A stretch of DNA of 40,478 bases from contig NZ_MAIQ01000012.1 of assembly GCF_001678845.1 (NCBI RefSeq), positions 10,867 through 51,344 on the forward strand, in the 5' to 3' direction. The translations under genes and the position numbers were made by a program. The notes under the pieces are model-generated. The model was not told where the DNA came from. It worked only from the letters and a program-made list of their open reading frames with translations, and searched no databases. This stretch comes from Christensenella intestinihominis. Lineage in GTDB: Bacteria; Bacillota; Clostridia; Christensenellales; Christensenellaceae. Positions 7,315-15,700 of this stretch are shown piece by piece (position 1 is the stretch's first letter; each line of letters starts with the position of its first letter).

Positions 7315-9978
7315 ATGAATCAAGAAAAAGAAGATGCGTCCAGGATAACAAAACGGCACAGCTGGGTCATTGTTTTGGTGTCGTGTTTGATTGCCGTTGT
7401 TTTTTCCGTCGTAACAATCGTGGGTGCGGGCAGCCTGAACCAAAACCTGGATACGCTTTCCGAGCACCCGTTCGCGGTTTCCGGATCGCTGTATAAAATC
7501 CGCCGGTATATGTCGGACAGCCAGATTCGTATGGGGCGTCTGCTGCAATACAACGATACGGCCGATGTGGAGATTGTAAAGAATGCTCTTATGGAGATAT
7601 ACGGGCAAATCGATGAAAACGCGGCTTACGTTGTAGAGAATTATTTGGGGAAGGACCTTGGAAACGACGATGAGCTGGTGGAGCTGATTGGGCAAATCAG
7701 GGAGCAGGAAAATATCCTTCTCGATCATTCGGCTGCATGGACTGCGGAGCAAAACGAGGAATTTACCGCGCAACACCTCACGCCGCTTTACGAACAGCTT
7801 GACGAGCTTACAAACCAAATGATCCAATATACGGAAAACACAGTGGTGGAATTGTCCCGAAAATCCGACGGAATACTGACGACAACCATCCTGTTTACCT
7901 GTATTTTGTGCGCGGCGATTGTAATCGTATCGATCCTGTACCGGCATTCCGTCAATAAGGAACTGCGGGCGCAGGCGGCTTATTATAACGATATCCACTA
8001 TAGGGAGTTTTTGTTTAATATTCTTTCCGGAAATATCGACGATGTGTACCTGATCTATAATTTTACGGGTAAAAATATGGATTTCGTTTCCACGAATATG
8101 GAGCGTATTTTTGGCGTTGATTGCGATAAGGTAAACGGAGACATGGAAACGTTATTCGCTTACTGTGATTTTGGAGAACAAAATGACGAGGTGAAAACGG
8201 CGCTTGAACGCGAGACCCTTATCCATGCCGAGTGGGAGGGAACGCTTAAAAATCCCCGGAGTGGAAAAACGACCGATATCCGGTTTGGAATCTATCCTGC
8301 TATGGAACAAAACGGGGTCGTCCGGTATATCGTAGAAATCTCGGATTTAACGAAAATCAAAAAAACGCAGCAAACGCTTATGGACGCCCTTGCCAACGCA
8401 CAACAGGCAAATGAGGCAAAAAGCGAGTTTTTATCACGTATGAGCCATGAAATCCGTACTCCCATGAACGCGATTATCGGGATGTCAACGATCGCCGCGG
8501 CAAAGATAGACGACCGCGTCCGCGTGGAGGATTGCCTGGCGAAGATCGGATATGCGTCCAAGCACCTGCTTATGCTGATTAACGATATCCTGGATATGTC
8601 GAAAATCGAAAGCAACAAGCTGACGCTTACAAACGAACCGTTTGATATCTACCAGTTTCTGAACACGTTTATGTCAATCGTATACCAGCAGGCGTGTGAA
8701 AAAGGCGTAGAACTGACGGAAAAAATTACCGGATTTGACGATCACTCATCGACCCTGGCGGGCGATTCTCTGCGCCTGAACCAGGTGCTGCTGAATTTGA
8801 CCTCCAACGCGATCAAGTTCACGCAAAAAGGAGGGCATATCTCCATTTCCGTCCAGCGCTTTTTGAGGCAGGGAAAAAATCAGCGCGTTCGTTTTATTGT
8901 AGAGGATACGGGCGTTGGCATGGACGCGGATACGCTCGAAAGAATATTCGACCCGTTCGAGCAGGCCAATGCGGGCATTGCGAAAAAGTATGGCGGCTCC
9001 GGGCTTGGGCTTTCCATTACGAAAAACCTCGTTACCCTGATGGGAGGCACAATCGATATCGAAAGCGCGCCGGGAAAAGGAACGGTATGCACAGTGGAAC
9101 TGCCGTTTGAAATGAGCGATGTAGAGCTGTCCTATGTAAAAGAGGAGGAACTCAAGTCGTTGCACGTATTGGTTGTGGACGACGAAAAAGACGTGTGCGA
9201 GCATACAGCGATTCTGCTGGAACGGATGAGTATCAACGCCAGTTGGGTGCTGAGCGGCCGTGAGGCGGTAGAAGCGGTTGAACGGGCATACCGGCAGGAA
9301 AAGATGTTTGACGTATGCTTTATCGACTGGAAGATGCCTGAAATGAACGGGCTTGAGACAACGCGGCGGATTCGCCGGACGGTTGGCGGGGATATTCCCA
9401 TCATTATTATTTCCGCTTACGACTGGACGGATATCGAGCAGGAGGCGCGGGCGGCGGGCGCGAACGGCTTTATTTCAAAACCGCTCTTTGGTTCCTCGCT
9501 TTATAACACGCTGGTCAGCGTAACAGGCGGATCGTTTGGACACAGCGGCGCCATAGGCCAGCCCGAAGACTATACGCTTGAGGGGAAAACATTCCTGGCG
9601 GTCGAGGATAACGAAGTGAATATGGAAATCCTGAAGGAGATGCTGGAGCTCAATAACGCGCAGGAGGTTGTGTGCGCTTACGATGGCACAGAAGCGGTGG
9701 AGCGTTTCAGGGAATCGGAGCCGGGAACCTTTGACGCAATCCTGATGGATATCCAGATGCCCGAAATGGACGGCTATGAAGCGACCCGCATTATCCGCGC
9801 GCTGGACCGTCCTGACGCGGCGGGCATACCGATCATCGCCACAACGGCCAATGCGTTTTCCGAGGATGTATCCGCGGTGCTCGCGGCGGGAATGGACGCG
9901 CACACCAGCAAGCCGATCAATATGCACGAATTGTGCAAATTGCTGCGGAAGCTGACTACAAAGCATCCCGGCGATTGA
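7315..9978 (+). CDS. Hybrid sensor histidine kinase with two receiver domains
   Basis: 887 residues. A membrane helix lies at about 17-38, a helical extracytoplasmic region at about 40-185, and a second helix at about 186-210. A PAS-like domain follows (about 225-345), then HisKA with the SHEIRTP motif (H378 as phosphoacceptor) and an HATPase domain with DTGVGM and GGSGLGLSI boxes. Two receivers close the protein, with D671 (in FIDWKMPE) and D812 (in LMDIQMPE). No Hpt domain is present and no response regulator lies nearby, so the output partner is elsewhere. AGAGG lies 7 bases before the ATG at 7315; an out-of-frame ATG at 7311 is not used. It follows the c-di-GMP phosphodiesterase by 121 bases, and shared signalling is only inferred. 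The signal sensed is unknown. Confidence 0.93.
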   Translation: MNQEKEDASRITKRHSWVIVLVSCLIAVVFSVVTIVGAGSLNQNLDTLSEHPFAVSGSLYKIRRYMSDSQIRMGRLLQYNDTADVEIVKNALMEIYGQIDENAAYVVENYLGKDLGNDDELVELIGQIREQENILLDHSAAWTAEQNEEFTAQHLTPLYEQLDELTNQMIQYTENTVVELSRKSDGILTTTILFTCILCAAIVIVSILYRHSVNKELRAQAAYYNDIHYREFLFNILSGNIDDVYLIYNFTGKNMDFVSTNMERIFGVDCDKVNGDMETLFAYCDFGEQNDEVKTALERETLIHAEWEGTLKNPRSGKTTDIRFGIYPAMEQNGVVRYIVEISDLTKIKKTQQTLMDALANAQQANEAKSEFLSRMSHEIRTPMNAIIGMSTIAAAKIDDRVRVEDCLAKIGYASKHLLMLINDILDMSKIESNKLTLTNEPFDIYQFLNTFMSIVYQQACEKGVELTEKITGFDDHSSTLAGDSLRLNQVLLNLTSNAIKFTQKGGHISISVQRFLRQGKNQRVRFIVEDTGVGMDADTLERIFDPFEQANAGIAKKYGGSGLGLSITKNLVTLMGGTIDIESAPGKGTVCTVELPFEMSDVELSYVKEEELKSLHVLVVDDEKDVCEHTAILLERMSINASWVLSGREAVEAVERAYRQEKMFDVCFIDWKMPEMNGLETTRRIRRTVGGDIPIIIISAYDWTDIEQEARAAGANGFISKPLFGSSLYNTLVSVTGGSFGHSGAIGQPEDYTLEGKTFLAVEDNEVNMEILKEMLELNNAQEVVCAYDGTEAVERFRESEPGTFDAILMDIQMPEMDGYEATRIIRALDRPDAAGIPIIATTANAFSEDVSAVLAAGMDAHTSKPINMHELCKLLRKLTTKHPGD

Positions 9979-10025
9979 TATCCACACCCGCGCCGGCGGC
10001 CGTCCTGCAAACAGGTAAACCAAAA

Positions 10026-10076
10026 GGGGCTGCTGCACCAGGAAAAATAATCCTGATGCAGCAGCCTCCTTTTTTA
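10026..10076 (+). terminator. Strong intrinsic terminator after the hybrid kinase
   Basis: A long stem pairs GGCTGCTGCA (10028-10037) with TGCAGCAGCC (10057-10066), extended by CAGGA/TCCTG after one mismatch, with a 7-base loop and a T run at 10070-10075. It may also slow minus-strand transcription from the nitroreductase. Confidence 0.9.
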
Positions 10077-10137
10077 TCAGGCCTTTTTACCATTTTCCGG
10101 TATTTACGCAAGAATTTCACCCTGCGCCCGGGGCCGC

Positions 10138-10656
10138 TTACAGCGTTTCACGGAATACCGTCCCGCCGAGCGGCTTACGCATTTTTTCATGCCTGTCCGG
10201 GCTCTGCGGCTCGCCGTCCGCATACCCGATTGCCAGCAGGTTCACAATTTCAAGCTGGTCCGGAATATCAAATTCCGCGCGCAGCACCTTGGGATCGAAC
10301 CAGCATATCCACAACGTCCCGAGCCCGAGCTCCGTTGCCTGCAGCATCATATGGTCCGTCACAATGCTTGCATCGATGTCCGTCAGCTTCTTTCCATCAT
10401 ATGGACGTTCCCACGTTTCAGCCGTATCGCTGCATACGATAACGACACAAGGCGCGCCGTAAAACCGCGCCGCCTTACCCAGCTTTTCAAGCCCCTCTCT
10501 GCTTTGGACCACAATCAGGCGCTGCGGCTGTTTATTGGCCCCGGTGGGCGCGACCCGGCCCGCCTCAAGGATTTGTTCCAGTTTCTCCGGTTCCACCGGT
10601 ATATCCTTATATTTACGTACGGAATATCTCTTTTTTGCCAATTCAAGAAAACCCAT
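10138..10656 (-). CDS. Nitroreductase-family FMN oxidoreductase
   Basis: 172 residues with the N-terminal KRYSVRKYKD motif that binds FMN phosphate, APTGANKQPQ, and the later LGLGTLWICWFD segment of the nitroreductase fold. These are usually homodimeric flavin enzymes using NAD(P)H. The length is short for the family and fits the small clostridial subgroup. The natural substrate cannot be read from sequence. GGAGG lies 8 bases before the ATG. It is downstream of a flavodoxin on the same strand, 55 bases away, so the two are probably co-transcribed. Confidence 0.9.
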   Translation of the reverse strand: MGFLELAKKRYSVRKYKDIPVEPEKLEQILEAGRVAPTGANKQPQRLIVVQSREGLEKLGKAARFYGAPCVVIVCSDTAETWERPYDGKKLTDIDASIVTDHMMLQATELGLGTLWICWFDPKVLRAEFDIPDQLEIVNLLAIGYADGEPQSPDRHEKMRKPLGGTVFRETL

Positions 10657-10711
10657 TTCATATGCCTCCCCGGTTTATTTTTACAGTTTTAACTCTTCCC
10701 GTTTTCGTGCT

Positions 10712-11116
10712 TCACAGGCTTCTGTTTTCTTCCAGTATCTCTTTTGCAAAGGCTTCCGCCCGCACGGCCGCTCCTTCGCTTTTTGCTTCCCCGCCTGTGC
10801 AGTGGAATTCATGCTCCAGCACACGCAGGCCTTGCTTATCCAGCGCCTTTTTGATTTTTTCATACGCGCCGTTTGGGTTCGCCGTTGTGCTGAATACCGC
10901 CACGCACCCGACCTTTTCCGGCGAAAGCGTTTTGATAAACTTTTTCAGTTTTCCCGCGATGCCGCCCGCATACAGCGCCCCGCCGACAAATAAAATATCC
11001 GCGTCCGATACTCCGGCCGCATCCGCGCTTTCAGCCTTTACTCCGGCTGCCGAAGCGATTACGTCCGCAATTGCCTTCGTATTTCCCGACCGGGAAAAAT
11101 ACCGCACCTCTACCAT
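10712..11116 (-). CDS. Flavodoxin-like protein
   Basis: 134 residues. YFSRSGNTKAIAD near the N-terminus is the FMN-phosphate loop of flavodoxins, and FVGGALYAGG and VFSTTANPNG match the other two flavin loops. It is a small soluble electron carrier or flavodoxin-domain oxidoreductase. I chose ATG at 11116 because AGGAGG is 8 bases upstream; the GTG at 11122 is only 2 bases from that site. It heads a probable two-gene unit with the nitroreductase. Confidence 0.88.
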   Translation of the reverse strand: MVEVRYFSRSGNTKAIADVIASAAGVKAESADAAGVSDADILFVGGALYAGGIAGKLKKFIKTLSPEKVGCVAVFSTTANPNGAYEKIKKALDKQGLRVLEHEFHCTGGEAKSEGAAVRAEAFAKEILEENRSL

Positions 11117-11139
11117 GGCCACTACCTCCTGTTTTTTTC

Positions 11140-11148
11140 ATTATACCA
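11140..11148 (-). promoter_or_regulatory. Extended -10 promoter of the flavodoxin gene
   Basis: The minus strand reads TGGTATAAT, a perfect -10 with the TGn extension. A TTGAAA lies 15 bases upstream, short of ideal, so the extended -10 probably carries the promoter. Confidence 0.6.
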
Positions 11149-11191
11149 CTCTTTCCGCCATTTCAAGTTGAATTATATGTGAATTTTAAAC

Positions 11192-11229
11192 AAAAAACAG
11201 ACCGGGCCGAAAAAATCCGGGCCGGTCTG
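11192..11229 (-). terminator. Intrinsic terminator of proS
   Basis: On the minus strand, CAGACCGG pairs with CCGGTCTG, and an inner CCG/CGG pair follows after one mismatch. The stem is followed by six T. It lies 27 bases after the proS stop. Confidence 0.8.
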
Positions 11230-11255
11230 CGTCGTTTCCTTCAGGAATACGGGGC

Positions 11256-12698
11256 TTAATAGGATTTCGCGAAATACATCATTTTCTTTGCGGGCTTGCC
11301 GCAGTGTACGCACACGTCGCCAAGGTTTTTCTGGTCAAACGGAGCGCACCGCGTCGTCACGCCCGTTTTTTCCTTGATCGCTTCCTCGCACTCCGTCTCG
11401 CCGCACCACATCGCGCGTACGAAGCCATGCCCTTCCTCGATGCCCTGCATGAATTCTTCCCAGCTGCGCGCGTCGAACGTGCGTTCCTCACGGTATTTAA
11501 GCGCGGTTGCGAGCATATTATCATGAATATGATCCAGCAATTCCCGCACGGTTTCCTGGATATTTTCAAGCGGATAAGACGCCTTTTCACACGTATCCCT
11601 GCGCGCAAGCATGCACGCGCCCTTTTCGATATCGCGCGGGCCGATTTCCAGCCGCACCGGGACGCCCTTCAACTCCCATTCGTTGAACTTCCAACCCGGG
11701 CTTTGGTCGCGGTCGTCAAGTTCCACGCGGATTCCCGCGCCTTTCAGCGTATCGAAAAGCTCCTGCGCCTTTTCAAGCACCCCTTCCTTATGGGCCGCCA
11801 CCGGCACGATCACGCACTGGACCGGCGCAACGCGCGGCGGAAGCTTCAGGCCGCGTTCGTCGCCATGCACCATGATAATCCCGCCGATCATGCGGGTCGA
11901 CGTTCCCCACGAGGTCTGCCACGCATACTTGAGCTGCCCGTCCTTATCCAGGAACTGGATATCGAACCCCTTCGCAAAATTCTGGCCCAAATTATGCGAC
12001 GTGCCCATTTGAAGCGCCTTTCCATCCAGCATCATCGCTTCCACGGTATAGGTATGGTCCGCCCCCGCAAACTTTTCCTTTTCGCTTTTTTGCCCGGAAA
12101 TGACGGGGATCGCCAATACCTCATGCATAAAATCGCTGTAAACGCCCAGCATGCGCACCGTTTCTTCCTCCGCTTCTTCCCGGGTGGCGTGAACGGTGTG
12201 CCCTTCCTGCCACAGGAATTCGGACGTCCGCAAAAACGGTCGCGTGCTCTTTTCCCAGCGCAGCACATTACACCACTGGTTCAGCAGCACGGGCAAATCG
12301 CGGTAGCTCTGCACCCATTTGGAATACATGGAACAAATGATCGTCTCGGACGTGGGGCGGATGCACAGCGGTTCCGCCAGCTTTTCCATTCCGCCCTGCG
12401 TGACCCACGCCACCTCGGGCGCGAACCCTTCCACATGCTCCGCCTCTTTTTCCAGCAGGTGCTTGGGGATCAAAAGCGGGAAATAGGCATTCTTGTGGCC
12501 GGTTTCTTTAAAACGCTCGTCCATTTGCTGCTGGATCAGCTCCCAAATTCCGTAGCCGTACTGCTTGATGACCATGCAGCCCTTGACCTCGGAATAATCG
12601 ATCATATCCGCCATCTTGATGACATCCGTATACCACCGTGAAAAATCTTCATTCTGCGGTGTAATATGTTCCACAAATCCGCCTGCTTGCTTTGCCAT
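11256..12698 (-). CDS. proS: Prolyl-tRNA synthetase, archaeal/eukaryal-type short form
   Basis: 480 residues that charge tRNA-Pro with proline. The class II core shows CIRPTSETII and the motif-2 region around NVLRWEKSTRPFLRTSEF, then the HGDERGLKLPP segment and an anticodon-binding domain. The C-terminal zinc-binding-like extension has cysteines in WCGETECE, TRCAP and CVHC, and the protein ends in tyrosine. The long editing insert of the typical bacterial ProS is absent, which marks the ProS type 3 also found in many Clostridia. The ATG at 12698 has GGAG 7 bases upstream. It is a single gene between its own promoter and terminator. Confidence 0.97.
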   Translation of the reverse strand: MAKQAGGFVEHITPQNEDFSRWYTDVIKMADMIDYSEVKGCMVIKQYGYGIWELIQQQMDERFKETGHKNAYFPLLIPKHLLEKEAEHVEGFAPEVAWVTQGGMEKLAEPLCIRPTSETIICSMYSKWVQSYRDLPVLLNQWCNVLRWEKSTRPFLRTSEFLWQEGHTVHATREEAEEETVRMLGVYSDFMHEVLAIPVISGQKSEKEKFAGADHTYTVEAMMLDGKALQMGTSHNLGQNFAKGFDIQFLDKDGQLKYAWQTSWGTSTRMIGGIIMVHGDERGLKLPPRVAPVQCVIVPVAAHKEGVLEKAQELFDTLKGAGIRVELDDRDQSPGWKFNEWELKGVPVRLEIGPRDIEKGACMLARRDTCEKASYPLENIQETVRELLDHIHDNMLATALKYREERTFDARSWEEFMQGIEEGHGFVRAMWCGETECEEAIKEKTGVTTRCAPFDQKNLGDVCVHCGKPAKKMMYFAKSY

Positions 12699-12733
12699 AA
12701 TCGTCTCCTTCAAATATGTACTGAAACTCTATT

Positions 12734-12762
12734 AGTTTATCATCATGCCATGCTTTTTTCAA
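12734..12762 (-). promoter_or_regulatory. Probable proS promoter
   Basis: TTGAAA (12757-12762) and TAAACT (12734-12739) on the minus strand are 17 bases apart, with a start near 12727 just upstream of the ProS ribosome site. Confidence 0.55.
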
Positions 12763-12785
12763 GCATCGCCCCTTACGCAAAATTT

Positions 12786-15700
12786 CTATTTCCTGCCCTT
12801 CCTCCGCACAAACAGGACCGCTCCCGCAGCGATCGCTGCCGCCGCTGCAACGGCAAGGACAATCCACGGGGTCATATCTTTCGTATCCCCGGTCCGCGGC
12901 CCGCTCTGCGGCTCGTTCTCCGGTCCTGCCGCGTCTCCGCTGCCCGCAGGGCCGGGCCCGGCGCTTTCGGCCTGCTTCCGGTCCGCAAGCACATATTCCG
13001 AGCAATGTTCGAGGGTAAACGCCGCATAGCCCGCGCTGTCCACATCCTGCGAGCTGATATAGTCGTACCCTGTTCCGTTGAAGTAATAAAGATGCGTTTC
13101 CGTTCCAGTCCCAAACGGCGGCACGGCAAGCACGGATACGGTTGCCTTGCCCGGAAGCGCCCCGCTGTGCCCGAAATTCAGGAACAGCAGCTTCGTTCCC
13201 TGCGGGAATACGGCGGCCTCCTTTGCCGCTTCGCCGGGCGTATTGGAGAATGCAAGGCTCACGTCCATTCCCTCCGCAATATCCATACCATGGAATACGA
13301 ACCGCGCGAGCACATTACCCGCACCATCCACAACCGCAAAAATAACCGTCTTATCCTGCCCCTTGATTTGCTCAAAAATTTCTTTGGGGACGGTCGTTCC
13401 TTCTTTCACGGGAACGAGCAGCGCCTGCTGCGCGCCAAGCCCGGACAAGGCTTCTTTTATTTTTTCGGTATCGAGGCCGTTTTCCATCAGCGGCAGGGAA
13501 ACAATCTCCTTGCCCTCCGCTCCCGGAATCTGCGCCTCCTGCAAAATCGTAACCGTTTTGCTTACCGATTTCGTATCGTCCGCCGTGCTCCGCGCCGTAA
13601 CCGTAACGGTGCCCGTCGCTTTTGCCGTAAACAGCACCGCCCGCTCTCCGCTGCGCCCGGTTTCCGTCTTGATATCGATGCTGTCAAGGTCGCCCGCATA
13701 GCTCCACTCAATTCCTGAAAATTCTTCCCTGTCCGGCGTAACCAGCGCCGCAGCGGAAAAATCGGCCGTCTTGCCGATTTCCAGGCGAAGCGAATCCGCA
13801 CTGTCGATCCCGACGCTTTCCACGCCCATCTGTTCTGCAATATTATTCTGCCGCAGCAGGATGCTCTCCGCGCTGCTCATTGCTGCAAACGTCCAACAGG
13901 ATGGAATCCAGCCCTGGTTTTTGACCGGGGTCACCGCGCCGATATCCCGCAGGTCAAATTTTTCGGGAAGGCTTGTTACCGGCGCGGCAGTCCGTCCCTG
14001 CGGAAGGATGCTTGTCTTATTCTGGCCGCTGTCCGACGCGCTGTCCGGCACCGCCGCCGGAGAGGAAAACCCGTCTGTTCCTTCAAGCTGGGCCGTGCTG
14101 AACGCGCGGCCCGCATTTCCCTGGGAGGAATCGTCCGTTCCGCCGCCCGCGCCGTCCGTAAACGCCTTGATGCAGTTATTTGCGGAATATTCCCGGGAAA
14201 TATCGGTCCAGTCCCGCCCGTCGGCGCTGGTGAAGCTTTGCCCGGCCTGCGCCCTGGCACGGTCCGAACGCCCGGCAATGGGCATTTCGACCGCCGCGAC
14301 AACGTCGCTCCCATCCCGGTTTTGCAGGCGTACGGTCACGCCGAATTCCTCACCGGCGGCAACGGGAATGCCTTCCCCGAGCCCTACCGTATAATATCCC
14401 TTGTATTTATGGGTGCCGCTTGCCGCATGGCGCGTCTCTCCCCCTGTTTCAATATAAACATCGTAATCCTGGTCCTCATGCATGGAATAGAACGATACGG
14501 CCTTTATAACCTGCCCCCCCGCCGCGGTGAACACATTTTTGGTATACAGCACCTTCCCCCGCGAATACTGGCTGGGTTCGTAAAGGTTCGTATAGCCGAG
14601 CGGGTCGTATTGGTAAATATTATCGTAATCGTTCGCCGGATCGTCTACGAATATAGCGGCCGCAGGATTGGAGGACAGGTCCGCACTGTAATAGGAAATA
14701 TAGAAAAAGCCGTTCTGCCCCTTTTCCGTCCCATAGTTGTTTTTGGCGATAAACGCGCCGTCGCCCGCGGGCGTATAGGAATTGCCGTCCACCATTACCG
14801 TAAATTTTTCCGCCGGCACCGTATCGTCCCATCCGACAAGCGAAATCGCATGCCCGCCGCCGGGCATGCCCGCATCCGGTTTACAGTAGTACGAGCCGGT
14901 TTCATCGTAATAACCGCCCTCGCCTTCCTGGTGGCGGATTCCGCAGTAAATCGCCCCATAGGTATAAATCGCGTTTTTATAATGGAGCGTATCCTCCGCT
15001 GTTTTTTCCCGGTCGGGCAGCAGGATCGCCTGCCGCAGGTGATAGCGGGCGGGCAGCTCATGGTAGGCGAATTCGCTTACGTCCCCTCCGTATTCATCCA
15101 GCATATACGGGTCGTCCGCTTCCATGACAGGACCGCTCCACCGCGCAAGATAAGCAAGCGCCATATAAATATCCCCGCCGGAAAGCACGCCGCCGCGCCC
15201 TTCGTCCGGCGTATAACACTCCTCGGAGGAATCCGCATTCAGCATCGCGTTAAGCATATTGTATTCGGATAAATCAAGGCCCTCCACGGCCTGTTTGGAA
15301 ATTGAAAGCGTATATTCCCCGGCGGAAAAACGCCCGTCCGGGCTTTGTACCACGGCATAGTAGTCTCCTTCGCCAAGCCCTGCCGTAATCCGCTGGTCCC
15401 CTGAAAGCGCGCTTTGCGCAACCTCGGTTCCATCGCTGCCAAGAAGCGTAAGCGAATAAGCCGCGCCGTCCCCGTCCGGCTGGAACAGCAGCAGCTCTGC
15501 GGGGGTGGCATAGTTATAATGGAATTTATAATAGTCCACATCCGCGGCGCTGTGAATCGTGGCCCGGATTTTAGAGGGGAAGGAAACGTCCGTCGCCGCC
15601 GTCCGGCTGTCATTGGGCTCGTACGCGTCGCCCACGCCCCCTACCGTATAGGAAAACCGCTGCACATCCCCCGGCGCAACCCCTTCCTGATAGGTGCGCG

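Noticed and set aside
11304-12641. A 445-codon open frame on the plus strand across proS
   Set aside because: It is fully antisense to a certain proS, has a compositionally biased His/Arg/Leu-rich translation and no convincing family motif.
12753-12770. Hairpin ATGCTT/AAGCAT after the protease gene as terminator
   Set aside because: No T run follows on the minus strand, and it overlaps the predicted proS -35 box. The end of the protease transcript is therefore not identified.
12666-13718. A 350-codon plus-strand frame over the protease C-terminus
   Set aside because: It is a shadow of the minus-strand gene and crosses the proS promoter; no ribosome site or domain.
13830-14170. A frameshift or gene fusion artefact as the cause of the permuted protease order
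   Set aside because: Both halves and the linker read in one frame with no stop, and codon use and domain boundaries look continuous. An assembly error cannot be excluded from the sequence alone.
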